Shown here: positions 9,056-18,247 of the stretch, piece by piece
Position numbering within the stretch: the stretch's first letter is position 1
Layout of the letters: each line of letters starts with the position of its first letter
DNA from: Candidatus Sulfopaludibacter sp. SbA3
GTDB lineage: Bacteria > Pseudomonadota > Alphaproteobacteria > Caulobacterales > Hyphomonadaceae
Direction: 5' to 3'
DNA length: 34,062 bases
NCBI GenBank assembly: GCA_945913285.1
Contig: CAMEDD010000030.1
Location: 1-34,062 of the forward strand
The notes under the pieces: model-generated
What the model was told of the DNA's origin: nothing
The model's input: the letters and a program-made list of their open reading frames with translations, nothing else
Database searches by the model: none
Position numbers and translations under genes: made by a program

Positions 9056-10843
9056 CTAGAACTTGAATCCTCCCGACACGAGCCGGTCATACCGCCCCTG
9101 TGTCATCGGCACATAGCGTGCCTCCTCGGGATCCAGCATCCAGAGCGGATCTGTCACCTTGTCGGGGTCAAACCCTTCGGCCACCAGCTCCACCTTCCGG
9201 TACTTGAACGTCCCCGTCGTCTCCGCTTCCGGCTGCACACGGATGAAAATGGGAACTGCATAGCTCGGCAACCTCGCCGCCAGGGACGCATAGAGCCCGC
9301 CCAGATCCGCGCCGTCCTCCACTGTGAGCGCCGCCATCCCGGCCTTGCCATCCGTGCCCGGAATATGCACGCCGTAAACGTTCGCCGTCTTCACCCAATC
9401 GACCCGCGACAGGGCCTCACCCACTTCATTGGTCGAGACGTTCTCCCCCTTCCAGCGATACGTGTCCCCGATCCGGTCCACGAAGTAGATATAGCCCTGC
9501 TTGTCCTTGCGCATAAGGTCGCCCGTGCGAAACCAAAGGTCGCCCTTGGTGAACACGTCGCGCAGCAGCTTCTTCTCGGTCGCCTTCTCGTCGTTATAGC
9601 CCTCGAACCGATGGCGCACATCCGTACCGATCAGCCCCAGCGCCTCGCCCGCCTCATCCACACCTGCCGGAAGCAGGAACCCATCAGGGCCCCGAACCGG
9701 CTGCTCGGTTTCGATGTCGAACTTCACAAACGCAATGTTGGCGAACTGAGATTTCAGCCAGCCCGGAATGCGCCCGGCGGCGCCTACCTTGCCGTCAAAG
9801 TTCAGGAAGCTGACGTTGCCTTCGGTCGAGCCATAGAACTCGCAAAGGTGCGGAATGTTGAACCGGTCAAGGAAAGCCTGCCACACTTCCGGCCGGAGGC
9901 CATTTCCAAAACCCGTCCGTATTCGATGCGCCCGCTCCTTCGGATGCGGCGGGGAATTCAAGAGATACCGGCAAAGCTCGCCGATATACACAATCGCCGT
10001 CGCCTTCTCGTTCACCGCGTCATCCCAGAACGCGCTCGCCGAAAACTTGCGCCGCACGATCGCCGTCGCCCCGGTCATCAGCGCCTGCCCGATGCCGCAC
10101 AGTCCGCCCGTGCCGTGATACAGCGGCAGCGTGATGTACACCTTGTCCTTTGGCGTGATCTGGCACGGCGCGATGAAGCTTCGCATCATCCCGCGCGTGC
10201 GCGCCTGGGTCAGCTTCGCGGCCTTTGGCAAACCCGTCGTACCCGACGTATAAACGTAAAGGCAGAGGCTTGCACCCGTCATGCCCGCCCGCACGCTGCG
10301 CGGCGGGCGCTTCTCGGAAAACGCCTCCAGCGCCCCGTCCAGATCCGCGCCCAGCTTGCCGCCAAGCGTCCACACCGGCGGCGCGCCCACGATCAGGCTC
10401 ATCGCCCCGCGAATGGACCCGTCCTGGTCCGCCCCGGTCACGATCAGCTTGGCGCCCGCAATGTTCACGCAATGCGCCAGCGCCTCGCCTTCAAGGTTGT
10501 GATTGATCAGTGCCGTGACAAGACCCGCCTTCGCAAAGCCCGCCCAGGCGGCGACGTAATCGGGCCGGTTCTCCATGAACAGCGCGATACAATCCCCGGG
10601 CTTCAGCCCCTGCGCCATCGCCCAGTTGGCAAACCGGCTCGCCCGCGCATCAAACTGCGCATAGGTCGTGGATTTACCCTCGAACCGGAACGCCACGTTC
10701 TTCTTGTGGGCATCCACCGACCGCTCGAAATCATCGGCCACGATGAAGTCGGATTCCGTGGTGATATCGCCCGTCCATTTCTTCAGGCGCTGCGCCGCCT
10801 GGAAGAACGCGAACTCACGCGGGACGATGACAAACGGGTTCAT
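9056..10843 (-). CDS. long-chain acyl-CoA synthetase, FATP (fatty acid transport protein) type
   Basis: An ATP-dependent fatty acyl-CoA ligase of 595 residues resembling the FATP/very-long-chain acyl-CoA synthetase branch, which couples uptake and activation of fatty acids. The AMP-binding motif YTSGTTGLPKAAKL lies near residue 200. Further motifs are YGSTEGNVSFLNFDGKVGA, then FRTGDLMRKDKQGYIYFVDR and DRIGDTYRWKGENVSTNEV, the FATP signature. An in-frame ATG at 10900 would add 19 residues, but the ATG at 10843 has GGAGG eight bases upstream and starts at the conserved region. It is divergent from the acyl-CoA thioesterase gene (171-base shared upstream region), so the two may be co-regulated. 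Confidence 0.93.
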   Translation of the reverse strand: MNPFVIVPREFAFFQAAQRLKKWTGDITTESDFIVADDFERSVDAHKKNVAFRFEGKSTTYAQFDARASRFANWAMAQGLKPGDCIALFMENRPDYVAAWAGFAKAGLVTALINHNLEGEALAHCVNIAGAKLIVTGADQDGSIRGAMSLIVGAPPVWTLGGKLGADLDGALEAFSEKRPPRSVRAGMTGASLCLYVYTSGTTGLPKAAKLTQARTRGMMRSFIAPCQITPKDKVYITLPLYHGTGGLCGIGQALMTGATAIVRRKFSASAFWDDAVNEKATAIVYIGELCRYLLNSPPHPKERAHRIRTGFGNGLRPEVWQAFLDRFNIPHLCEFYGSTEGNVSFLNFDGKVGAAGRIPGWLKSQFANIAFVKFDIETEQPVRGPDGFLLPAGVDEAGEALGLIGTDVRHRFEGYNDEKATEKKLLRDVFTKGDLWFRTGDLMRKDKQGYIYFVDRIGDTYRWKGENVSTNEVGEALSRVDWVKTANVYGVHIPGTDGKAGMAALTVEDGADLGGLYASLAARLPSYAVPIFIRVQPEAETTGTFKYRKVELVAEGFDPDKVTDPLWMLDPEEARYVPMTQGRYDRLVSGGFKF

Positions 10844-11014
10844 ATGCGGCGCCTCCGGCCATAGAGCGTCGTGGAAAAAACTGGAAACTGAAGGCTGCAA
10901 GCCAAGTCTGTTTCTTAGCTCTTGTCAAAGAAAACCGGCACGAGCCGCCGATTGCGTTCCCCGGCGTGACGGCATATTGCTGCGCCGCACAAAGATAAGA
11001 ACAGGAAACGTGCG

Positions 11015-11896
11015 ATGCCCCTCGATCCGGTCGGAGACCTGCTTACCCTTCTCGACATCGAGCGCCTCGAACTCGACCTCTTCCGCGGCCAGAGCCCGGA
11101 CGAGGAAGAAAGCCAGCGCGTCTTCGGCGGTCAGGTCATCGCGCAGGCCCTCGTGGCCGCCTACCGCACCGTGACGGACGACCGCACCTGCCACTCCCTG
11201 CACGCCTATTTCATCCGCCCCGGCGACCCCAAGGTGCCGATCATCTACCAGGTGGACCGCTCGCGCGATGGCGGCAGCTTCACCACCCGCCGCGTCGTCG
11301 CCATCCAGCACGGCCAGCAGATCTTCAACCTCGCCGCCAGCTTCCACGTACCCGAACAGGCCTGGAACCACCAGCATGCGATGCCGGACGTCCCCGGCCC
11401 TGACACGCTGGACGACCGCACCGAGTGGCGCCGCCAGTTTGCGGAGAAGCTCCCGCCGCGCCACCGCGGCCATTTCCTCCGCCCCCGTCCGGTCGAGATG
11501 CGCGAGGTCGAGCCCCTCGATCCGCTGAAGCCCGCCAAAGCCAGTGATGTTCAGCACCTCTGGTTCCGCGTGGCCCGTCCGATCGACGAGGCGCCCTGGC
11601 TGCACCATTGCCTCCTTGCCTATGCCTCCGACATGGCCCTCCTTGGCACCGGCAACCGCCCGCACGGCGTCTCCTGGATGACCGGCGAACTGATGTCGGC
11701 GAGCCTTGACCACGCGATGTGGTTCCACGCCCCGCTCAAGTTCGACGACTGGCACCTTTACACGATGGACAGCCCCTATGCCGGCGGCGCCCGCAGCTTC
11801 AACCGCGGCTCCGTCTACGACTCGCACGGCCACCTCGTCGCCTCTGTCGCCCAGGAAGGCCTTATGCGCAAAGCCGTCCGCAAACCGAAACCATGA
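11015..11896 (+). CDS. tesB: acyl-CoA thioesterase II
   Basis: A 293-residue double-hotdog thioesterase hydrolysing medium- and long-chain acyl-CoA. The first hotdog has ESQRVFGGQVIAQAL and HSLHAYFIRPGD. The second contains the catalytic-site elements expected from E. coli TesB: Asp in LLAYASDMALL, the SASLDHAMWFH segment with Ser in place of the usual Thr region, and Gln in VASVAQEGLMR at the end. Length and architecture are normal. AGGAAA precedes the ATG. It is divergently transcribed from the FATP-type ligase, making a plausible activation/hydrolysis pair in fatty acid metabolism. Confidence 0.95.
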   Translation: MPLDPVGDLLTLLDIERLELDLFRGQSPDEEESQRVFGGQVIAQALVAAYRTVTDDRTCHSLHAYFIRPGDPKVPIIYQVDRSRDGGSFTTRRVVAIQHGQQIFNLAASFHVPEQAWNHQHAMPDVPGPDTLDDRTEWRRQFAEKLPPRHRGHFLRPRPVEMREVEPLDPLKPAKASDVQHLWFRVARPIDEAPWLHHCLLAYASDMALLGTGNRPHGVSWMTGELMSASLDHAMWFHAPLKFDDWHLYTMDSPYAGGARSFNRGSVYDSHGHLVASVAQEGLMRKAVRKPKP

Positions 11897-11900
11897 CCAC

Positions 11901-11996
11901 TCCCCTCTCCCGCTCGCAGGCTTGCGCGGCAAAGCGATTGCAATGCGATTGCCTGCGCAAGGAGGGACAAGCCGCGAAGCGGTAGGAGGTGAGGGC
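11901..11996. repeat. nested palindromic intergenic element
   Basis: About 95 bases form a nested inverted repeat. The inner arms 11921-11932 and 11949-11961 pair over 12 bases with one bulged T, around a small ATTGCAAT palindrome. The outer arms near 11903-11917 and 11974-11995 pair imperfectly (CCCTCTCC...CGCTCGC against GCGAAGCGG...GGTGAGGG). This looks like the dispersed palindromic elements found between genes in many alphaproteobacteria. It begins immediately after the tesB stop and could also act as a transcript-end structure. Confidence 0.6.
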
Positions 11997-12360
11997 ACTT
12001 ACGCCCACGAAATCCGAGGCCATCGAGGCACAGCCCCAGGGCGGCAGCGCCGGGTACTCGGCCGAGTGAAGCCAGATGCGCGGACGCAGGTCGGTTCGCC
12101 GGAACTGTGTGAATTCGACATGCCCGCCGGCGCCGCTGAGACCGCCCGACTGCCAGACACGCAGCACCCGCTTTCGGCTGCCGATCTTGCCCAGCGGGTT
12201 GGCGGACGCGTTGCCGCCATCAAATACCGATCCCCTATATGGCCACCCGTGATGTCCGCCCAACAGGAAACGCCTCTCGAGAGGGGTGCGCACCTGCCGC
12301 AAGTCATTTGGAATCAATACATTCTGATGCCCGGGCCGCAGTCTGTCAGGATTGTCTTGC
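11997..12360 (-). pseudogene. decayed coding stretch of unknown family
   Basis: Between tesB and the esterase gene the minus strand keeps one open frame. Its left part (about 12000-12225) has coding-like third-position G/C use and protein-like sequence, including HVEFTQFRRTDLRPRIWLHS and PPWGCASMASDFVGVSA. I do not recognise the family. No plausible start or ribosome binding site is seen: the frame opens only inside the neighbouring esterase gene, and its right part has poorer codon use. On the left it reads straight into the palindromic element without a proper end. The best reading is a fragment of a lost gene with the palindromic element at its 3' end. Alternatively it is chance; the plus strand is also open here. 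Confidence 0.35.
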
Positions 12361-12414
12361 TTACCGCTGCGGCAAAGGTGCAACCTGAGCGGCAGAGAAT
12401 TCCGGGGAGATACC

Positions 12415-13365
12415 ATGCCTGATCCGAAAATACTGAGCCGCCTGCATCCTGAGTTTGCACCACTGATGGCGCAGTTTGCCGCGGTGCCCGAAACCCCGCC
12501 GACGATCCCCGAGACGCGCGCCATGTACCGCGCGCTGCAGCCCGCGGCGCCGCAGCTGACGGTGGGCGAGATCCGGGACGCGAGCTTCCCCGGCCCCGCC
12601 GGTCCCGTGAAGGTTCGCCATTATATTCCAGAAGGCAAAGGCCCCTTCCCCGTGATCGTGCATTTCCATGGCGGCGGGTTCATCATGGGCGATCTTGAAA
12701 CGCATGACGCACAATGCCGCCTGCTCTGCAGCGAGGCCAAATGCATCGTCACCGCGGTCGATTACCGTCTGGGCCCGGAAGTTCCCTATCCGGCCGGACA
12801 TGAAGACAGCTTCGCGGCCCTGCGCTGGGCCGGGGCGTCTGCGACCGAATTCGGCGGCGATGCCAGCCGCATCGGCGTGGCGGGTGACAGCGCCGGGGGG
12901 CACCTCGCGCTCTATTGCGCGCTGCGCGCCAAACGCTCTGGCGGGCCGGTGCTGAAAGCCCTGCTGGCGATCGTACCCGGCGTTGTGATGGGTCCGCCGC
13001 TGACGGCCGAAATTGCCGCAGGACGCGAGACCCGAAACAACAGCCTTCTGAGTACGGACGGTATGGACAACTTCGTCGCCGCCTATTTTCAGGACCCGTC
13101 GGATGCCAGCGACCCGCTGCTCAACTTCCTCGGCGCGGATGTCTCCGGCCTGCCGCCTTCGATCATTGCGCCCGCAGAGATCGACGTGCTGCATGATGAA
13201 GGCGTGGCAATCGCCAAGCACCTGTCGGACTCCGGCGTGCCCACGCAGCTGATGGTCGCCGAGGGCATGGTGCACATCTATTTTTCGGTCACTGAAGTGT
13301 TCCCGTCCGCGCGGCCCTTTGCCGTGAAAGCGGCGAAGGCGATGGGAGAGCTGATGCGGGCTTAG
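12415..13365 (+). CDS. alpha/beta hydrolase, hormone-sensitive-lipase family esterase
   Basis: A 316-residue carboxylesterase of the bacterial HSL (family IV) type. The oxyanion-hole motif HFHGGGFIMGD (about residues 82-92) and nucleophile elbow GDSAGGHLALY are clear. The catalytic Asp is probably in APAEIDVLHDEG and the His in EGMVHIYF. No signal peptide is present, so it is cytoplasmic. The ATG at 12415 is preceded by GGGGAGA; upstream in-frame starts are not supported. The substrate is probably a short-chain ester. It converges with the amidohydrolase gene, whose stop lies 7 bases away. Confidence 0.92.
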   Translation: MPDPKILSRLHPEFAPLMAQFAAVPETPPTIPETRAMYRALQPAAPQLTVGEIRDASFPGPAGPVKVRHYIPEGKGPFPVIVHFHGGGFIMGDLETHDAQCRLLCSEAKCIVTAVDYRLGPEVPYPAGHEDSFAALRWAGASATEFGGDASRIGVAGDSAGGHLALYCALRAKRSGGPVLKALLAIVPGVVMGPPLTAEIAAGRETRNNSLLSTDGMDNFVAAYFQDPSDASDPLLNFLGADVSGLPPSIIAPAEIDVLHDEGVAIAKHLSDSGVPTQLMVAEGMVHIYFSVTEVFPSARPFAVKAAKAMGELMRA

Positions 13366-13372
13366 CCTCGCA

Positions 13373-15433
13373 TCACTTTTCCGCCGGCGGCGTCACCGCA
13401 GGAACGTCCGTGAACGGCTTGATGCCGAAGTGCGGATAGATCTCGCTCGGGAAATAGACCGTGTCACCTTTCGAGACGAGGCGGATCGTCTTGATCGCTT
13501 TCAGATCTTCCACCGGATTGCCGGGCACGAGGAAGAAGTCTGCCTTCTTGCCGGGCTCAATTGAGCCGAGCTCCTCGCCGAGACCCATGTAATCGGCCGC
13601 TTCGAAGGTCGCGCGGGCGAGGATTTCGGGCGGCGTGAAGCCGGCCTTCTGGTAGAGCTCCAATTCGCGGTGGAGCGTCAGCGCCCCGCCAAGATCCGTG
13701 CCGAACACGATGAAAATGCCGTGATCCTTCATGCGGCGGATCGTGCCCGCCATCTGCTCGAACGCGCCCTTATAGGCAGCGTCTTCCTCGGGGCTGCCAA
13801 TGGCCGACCAGGCCTCTTTTGCCTCGCGCTGAACGGCGACCGGCATGTTGGCGACATAGTCCGCCATGCCGGCCTGCAGCTCGCCGTTGCGCGACAGCAG
13901 TAGCGCTTCGTGGATGGCGAAGGTTGGATCAATTGCGACGCCTTTCTCAGCCATCAGGCCCAGCGTGTGGGCGACCTGCTCGCCATTGAGGTCCACTTTC
14001 GGCAGGCGTTGCAGCGCGGTGAGGCGCAGCAATGTGCGCGTGTCTTCTGCCGGCGCGAGCACCCAGCCGAGCATCAGCTGGTTGATGTGGGTGATCTCGT
14101 CATAGCCCGCTTCGATCATCGTGTTGGCATTGGTGAAGGCGGGCACGTGGCCTGAGACCCGCAGGCCGCGCGCCTTCGCGCGCGCGACCATCGCCGGCAC
14201 CCATTCCGGGTTCATGGAGTTGTAGATCTTGATCTGCCAGAAATCGCCCTGATCGGCATACCAGTCCACGGCGGCGAGCGCCTCTTCCTGGCTGTTCACA
14301 AGGATACCATTGTTCGAGCTGAACGGGCTCTTGCCTTCGATGAAACCGGAGCGGACGACGCGGGGGCCGGCGAGCGTGCCCGCCTCGATCTTGGTGATCA
14401 GTTCATTGAGCACCGCATTGTCATTGCCCATGTCGCGCATCAGCGTGACGCCCGCGGCGATATTCTTCAGCGCGCCGTCCTCGCCCATATGGCCGTGCAT
14501 CTCGGCGAGGCCGGGGATGAGCGAGCCGCCCTGCCCATCGACGACATATGCGCCTTTTGTATCGGCCTTGCCGACTTTGACCGATTTGATCAGGCCGTTC
14601 TCGACGATGACCGTCGATGGCGCCGTCATGGCTTTCGCCTTGGGATCAAACACGCGGACGTTCGTGATCGCCAGCGGCGCATCATAACGATGCGCGGTCT
14701 CGGCCTGGATGGACTCGAGTCGCAGGGTGGAGAGACGCGTTGCCATGTCCTGCAACTTTTCATCGGCCTCTTCATAGCCCTCGCGCACGATGACGAAGCG
14801 GGGCGACATCAGCGCGAAGAGATCGCCTTCGCCATCGACGAGGAAATAGGCCGGGTCCGTATCATCGCCGACGAGAGCATAGGCGGACGCGTCCACCGTC
14901 CCCCCTGCGCCTTCAATGCGCACTGTGTCGAGCGGGCTCATCGACAGGCTGCCTGCGGGCCAGGCCGGGAGCGAGCGGTCGGCGTCCGCCAGCAGCACCT
15001 TGGCATAGACCGCCAGCGTATAGGGCGAGGCATTCTGCGGCACGTAGATTGTGGGCTCGGTCATCTTGGCGGTGGACGAGCCGGCCGTATCGGTCCAGCT
15101 GGCGACGCCGCCTTCAAGCGCAAACTTTTCGTGGATCTCGTTGCCGAACGTGGTCGCGCCATCGATGGTCCAGCTGACGGGCAAGCCGTCCGCGCCGAGC
15201 TTGATGGTTTCGGCGAGCGTCGGGCCACGGCCATTGTTGCGGTATTCGTAGTTTATCTTGACGGTGTCGCTTGTCGTAACGGCGACGAGCTGGCCGAGCG
15301 TCTTGTCGAACAGACGGACGGAGAAGGTTTCGGTCGTGGCTTGCGTTTCCGCGAGCGGCGCCTTCGCCTCATGCGCGCAGGCGCCAACCACAAACAGCGC
15401 CGCCAGCGCCGTGCAACCAAACCGGTTCAGCAT
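13373..15433 (-). CDS. exported lipoprotein amidohydrolase (imidazolonepropionase-like)
   Basis: A metal-dependent amidohydrolase of 686 residues. It starts MLNRFGCTALAALFVVGACA, a lipoprotein signal peptide with the probable lipidated Cys in VVGAC, so it is likely membrane-anchored in the periplasm. Roughly residues 30-250 form a poorly conserved beta-rich region. The TIM-barrel hydrolase follows, with metal ligands HxH in GLAEMHGHMGED, a candidate carboxylated Lys in WQIKIYNSM, His in VSGHVPAF and EITHINQ, and Asp in VFGTDLGG. The C-terminus carries the usual beta-sandwich LGSIEPGKKADFFLV. The ATG at 15433 has GGGAGGG upstream; longer frames lack a signal peptide. The substrate is unknown; related enzymes act on peptides or cyclic amides. 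Confidence 0.88.
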   Translation of the reverse strand: MLNRFGCTALAALFVVGACAHEAKAPLAETQATTETFSVRLFDKTLGQLVAVTTSDTVKINYEYRNNGRGPTLAETIKLGADGLPVSWTIDGATTFGNEIHEKFALEGGVASWTDTAGSSTAKMTEPTIYVPQNASPYTLAVYAKVLLADADRSLPAWPAGSLSMSPLDTVRIEGAGGTVDASAYALVGDDTDPAYFLVDGEGDLFALMSPRFVIVREGYEEADEKLQDMATRLSTLRLESIQAETAHRYDAPLAITNVRVFDPKAKAMTAPSTVIVENGLIKSVKVGKADTKGAYVVDGQGGSLIPGLAEMHGHMGEDGALKNIAAGVTLMRDMGNDNAVLNELITKIEAGTLAGPRVVRSGFIEGKSPFSSNNGILVNSQEEALAAVDWYADQGDFWQIKIYNSMNPEWVPAMVARAKARGLRVSGHVPAFTNANTMIEAGYDEITHINQLMLGWVLAPAEDTRTLLRLTALQRLPKVDLNGEQVAHTLGLMAEKGVAIDPTFAIHEALLLSRNGELQAGMADYVANMPVAVQREAKEAWSAIGSPEEDAAYKGAFEQMAGTIRRMKDHGIFIVFGTDLGGALTLHRELELYQKAGFTPPEILARATFEAADYMGLGEELGSIEPGKKADFFLVPGNPVEDLKAIKTIRLVSKGDTVYFPSEIYPHFGIKPFTDVPAVTPPAEK

Positions 15434-15585
15434 GTCGGATATCCCTCCCCAATGTGGCTGCCTGCAAGGCGGCCGTCCGGCAGCATTGGTGGCATATTGT
15501 GGTGGGGGTGGGAAGGCCTCGCAGGACAGGTCGCCGGACTTATTACCGTGAACGGAGCAATCCAGCTCCGCAGGCATCTGGCCGG

Positions 15586-15798
15586 TCAGACCTTCCGGAG
15601 CGCGGCGTCAAAAACGTAAGCGCCCGAACCGGCGTGCCGCTGTGCGACAACCGCTTCCTGCTCCTTCGGGTTCATCTCCTCAAACAGGCGGTCGACATGG
15701 TTCAGCGTTTTGCCGCCAAAATACATCTGCGTCGTCACCTCACGGCAGCCCCGGCGCGCGACCTTGAAATGGATGTGCGGCGCGATACGTTTTGCTGC
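15586..15798 (-). pseudogene. C-terminal fragment of an intradiol ring-cleavage dioxygenase
   Basis: A 70-codon open stretch on the minus strand encodes IAPHIHFKVARRGCREVTTQ, continuing through FGGKTLNHVDRLF to a natural stop at 15586-15588. The A-P-H-I-H-F-K-V block is the conserved C-terminal part of intradiol dioxygenases such as protocatechuate 3,4-dioxygenase, containing His ligands of the catalytic iron. The frame is cut off by an in-frame stop (15799-15801) just upstream, and no start codon or N-terminal two-thirds of the enzyme (including the Tyr ligands) can be found in the neighbouring bases. It is therefore a truncated remnant, not a functional enzyme. The surrounding gap (15434-15585 and 15799-15955) holds no other gene. 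Confidence 0.75.
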
Positions 15799-15919
15799 TC
15801 ATGAGCATGCCCTCCAACCGAGGAGACAGGCATGGCAGGGTTTCAGGCGACTGTCAGCGTCCTGCCCGCGGCGGGAAGGCAGCGACAGGCCGGATCGAGA
15901 GGGTGCCCGGGAACTCGGC

Positions 15920-15936
15920 CCCCGCTTTCGCCGGGG
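15920..15936. repeat. small GC stem-loop downstream of pccB
   Basis: A 5-bp stem (CCCCG 15920-15924 with CGGGG 15932-15936) around CTTTCGC, 20 bases beyond the pccB stop codon. No T-run follows on the minus strand. It resembles a dispersed alphaproteobacterial intergenic palindrome and may mark the pccB transcript end. Confidence 0.35.
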
Positions 15937-15955
15937 TGAGCGGATGACCAGCGCC

Positions 15956-17488
15956 CTACAACGGAATGTTGTCGTGCTTTTTCCACGGATTGCTGAGCTT
16001 CTTGTTCTTCAGCGTACGGAGGGCTTTCGAAATGCGGCGGCGGGTGTTGTGGGGCATGATGATGTCGTCGATATAGCCCTTCTTCGCGGCCACATAGGGG
16101 TTGGCGAAGTTTTCTTCATATTCCTTTGTGCGGGCGGCGAGTTTCTCCGGGTCGCCGGCTTCCTTGCGGAAGATGATCTCGACGGCACCCTTGGCGCCCA
16201 TCACGGCGATCTCGGCGGTGGGCCAGGCGTAGTTCACGTCGCCGCGCAGGTGTTTGGAGCTCATCACGTCATAGGCGCCGCCATAGGCCTTCCGTGTAAT
16301 GACGGTCACTTTCGGCACGGTCGCCTCGGCATAGGCGAAGAGCAGCTTCGCGCCGTGTTTGATGAGGCCGCCATATTCCTGCTTGGTGCCTGGCATGAAG
16401 CCCGGCACGTCGACAAAGGTGACGATAGGAATGTTGAAACAGTCGCAGAAGCGCACGAAGCGGGCCGCCTTGCGGGAGGCGTCGATGTCGAGCACCCCGG
16501 CCAGCGTCATCGGCTGGTTCGCGACCACCCCGACCGTCGAGCCTTCGATGCGCCCGAAACCGCAGATGATGTTGCCGCCGAACTGCGGGCTGACTTCGAA
16601 GAAATCACCTTCGTCGAGCACCTTGGTGATCAGCTCTTTCATGTCATACGGCGTGTTCGGGTTCGGCGGGATCAGCGTGTCGAGGCTGAATTCCTGACGG
16701 TCGTAAACGTCATGCACGGGGCGCACAGGCGGTTGCTCGCGGTTCGAGGCTGGCAGGAAACCAATCAGGCGGCGCATCTGCGTCAGCGCCTCGATATCGT
16801 TTTCGAAGGCGCCGTCGACGACACCGGATTTCTTCGCGTGCACGGACGCGCCGCCGAGGGTCTCGTGGGTGACTTCCTCGTTGGTCACAGTTTTCACGAC
16901 GTCCGGACCGGTCACGTACATGTAGGACGTGTCCTTCACCATGAAGATGAAGTCGGTCATCGCGGGTGAGTAAACGTCTCCGCCGGCGCAGGGGCCCATG
17001 ATGACGGAGATCTGCGGAATGACGCCGGAGGAGAGCACGTTCTCCATGAAGATGTCCGCATACCCAGCAAGCGAATCGACGCCTTCCTGGATACGTGCAC
17101 CGCCGGCATCAAACAGGCCGATCACCGGTGCGCCGTTTTGCACGGCCATCTTCTGGACCTTCACGATCTTGGCGGCATGAGCGAGGCTGAGCGAGCCGCC
17201 GAATACGGTGAAGTCTTTTGAGAAGACATAGACCAGGCGGCCGTCGATAGTGCCCTGCCCGGTGACGACGCCATCGCCCGGTATCTTCTGGTTTTCCATG
17301 CCGAAATCGCTGCAGCGATGCTCGACGAACATGTCGTACTCTTCGAAGCTGCCTTCATCGAGGAGAACGTGGATGCGTTCGCGGGCGGTGAGCTTGCCTT
17401 TGGCGTGCTGGCTGTCGATGCGGACCTGGCCGCCGCCGAGGCGGGCCTCTTCGCGTTTGGCTTCCAGTGCTTCGATGAAGTTTTGCAT
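15956..17488 (-). CDS. pccB: propionyl-CoA carboxylase beta subunit (carboxyltransferase)
   Basis: The carboxyltransferase subunit of 510 residues that moves carboxyl from biotin to propionyl-CoA, giving methylmalonyl-CoA. The N-terminus (residues 1-50) has [20 protein letters not shown]. The N-lobe includes [19 protein letters not shown] and [20 protein letters not shown]; the C-lobe includes [40 protein letters not shown] and [18 protein letters not shown]. It closes with the family tail [18 protein letters not shown]. These match PccB rather than AccD, whose zinc ribbon is absent. The biotin-carrying alpha subunit is not in the window, so it must be encoded elsewhere or beyond the edges. 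Confidence 0.94.
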   Translation of the reverse strand: MQNFIEALEAKREEARLGGGQVRIDSQHAKGKLTARERIHVLLDEGSFEEYDMFVEHRCSDFGMENQKIPGDGVVTGQGTIDGRLVYVFSKDFTVFGGSLSLAHAAKIVKVQKMAVQNGAPVIGLFDAGGARIQEGVDSLAGYADIFMENVLSSGVIPQISVIMGPCAGGDVYSPAMTDFIFMVKDTSYMYVTGPDVVKTVTNEEVTHETLGGASVHAKKSGVVDGAFENDIEALTQMRRLIGFLPASNREQPPVRPVHDVYDRQEFSLDTLIPPNPNTPYDMKELITKVLDEGDFFEVSPQFGGNIICGFGRIEGSTVGVVANQPMTLAGVLDIDASRKAARFVRFCDCFNIPIVTFVDVPGFMPGTKQEYGGLIKHGAKLLFAYAEATVPKVTVITRKAYGGAYDVMSSKHLRGDVNYAWPTAEIAVMGAKGAVEIIFRKEAGDPEKLAARTKEYEENFANPYVAAKKGYIDDIIMPHNTRRRISKALRTLKNKKLSNPWKKHDNIPL

Positions 17489-17592
17489 ACCCGGCGCTCC
17501 GAGGAAAAGGGTTCAGAATTCAGACCGGACGACTGATACCCCCTCGCGCGGGGTTGGCAAGCTGGCGCGGCGCGGCAGAAAGACCAAAGCGC

Positions 17593-17627
17593 AAAAAGAT
17601 GCGCCCCGGATATCCGGTCCGGGACGC
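17593..17627 (-). terminator. intrinsic terminator of the exported-protein gene
   Basis: Read on the minus strand, a 10-bp stem (17618-17627 with 17601-17610, one G-T pair) around a 7-base loop is followed by a run of five T (the A-run at 17594-17598). It lies 27 bases beyond the stop at 17654 and separates that gene from pccB. Confidence 0.8.
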
Positions 17628-17653
17628 GGTTGGAGCACCGGGGTGACGCAGGG

Positions 17654-18145
17654 TTACAAGCCGCGGGGATACGCCCTGCCCAGAGGGGGGCGCGGGATGC
17701 CCTCGACGGAGATCACCTCTCCCCGGCGCACTTCGCAGGTGATGCGAGTTTCGGGGGCATACCGACGGCCTTCGAACTCGACGTCGTCGAAATCAACCAG
17801 GAAGCCGCGGCGGCTGATCTGCTCGACATAGGGCTCATCGTCGAAATCGACATCATGGTAACCTAGGTTGCGGGCCTCGTAGCGGACGGCCTGGCGGCAG
17901 GCCTGCGACGCGCCGCGAATCAGGGCGCGCAGTTCGCGATCGGTCTGGCCGAATGCGTTCAGGCCCCGGCGGTAATCGCGCCGGTGGTAGTCGTTATAGT
18001 CGCCTGAACCCAGGGCGAGGATGAGCGTGGTTTCGTTGCCGGGCCGGGTTTCAATCCGGGTGTCTGCAGCGGCGGGCGCGGCGAGGAGAACCGGCGCGGC
18101 AAGGGCGACGACGGCAGCTCCGAGCGATTTGATGCGGTTCCTCAT
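17654..18145 (-). CDS. exported hypothetical protein
   Basis: A 163-residue protein I do not recognise. It begins MRNRIKSLGAAVVALAAPVL and continues LLAAPAAADT, a good Sec signal peptide with probable cleavage after AAA. The mature part has a Tyr/Arg/Asp-rich segment (SGDYNDYHRRDYRRGLNAF), two Cys (in QACRQAV and ITCEV) that could form a disulfide, and acidic stretches (YHDVDFDDEPYVEQI; VDFDDVEFEGRRY). The in-frame ATG at 18262 would mask the signal peptide, so 18145 is chosen, although it lacks a clear ribosome binding site. It is divergent from a small exported protein across a 223-base region holding a symmetrical operator-like palindrome. Confidence 0.75.
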   Translation of the reverse strand: MRNRIKSLGAAVVALAAPVLLAAPAAADTRIETRPGNETTLILALGSGDYNDYHRRDYRRGLNAFGQTDRELRALIRGASQACRQAVRYEARNLGYHDVDFDDEPYVEQISRRGFLVDFDDVEFEGRRYAPETRITCEVRRGEVISVEGIPRPPLGRAYPRGL

Positions 18146-18247
18146 GGGACCAGAAAAACACAGGCAGGCCAAACCGGGCCTGAAGGCGGCGTTCATGCCC
18201 GGTTTCACTGAGGTTAATCTGGCATTCTGCGGGCAGCGGGCATATAA

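Noticed and set aside
9365-10864. 499-codon plus-strand frame
   Set aside because: Antisense to the acyl-CoA synthetase, which shows all adenylation motifs.
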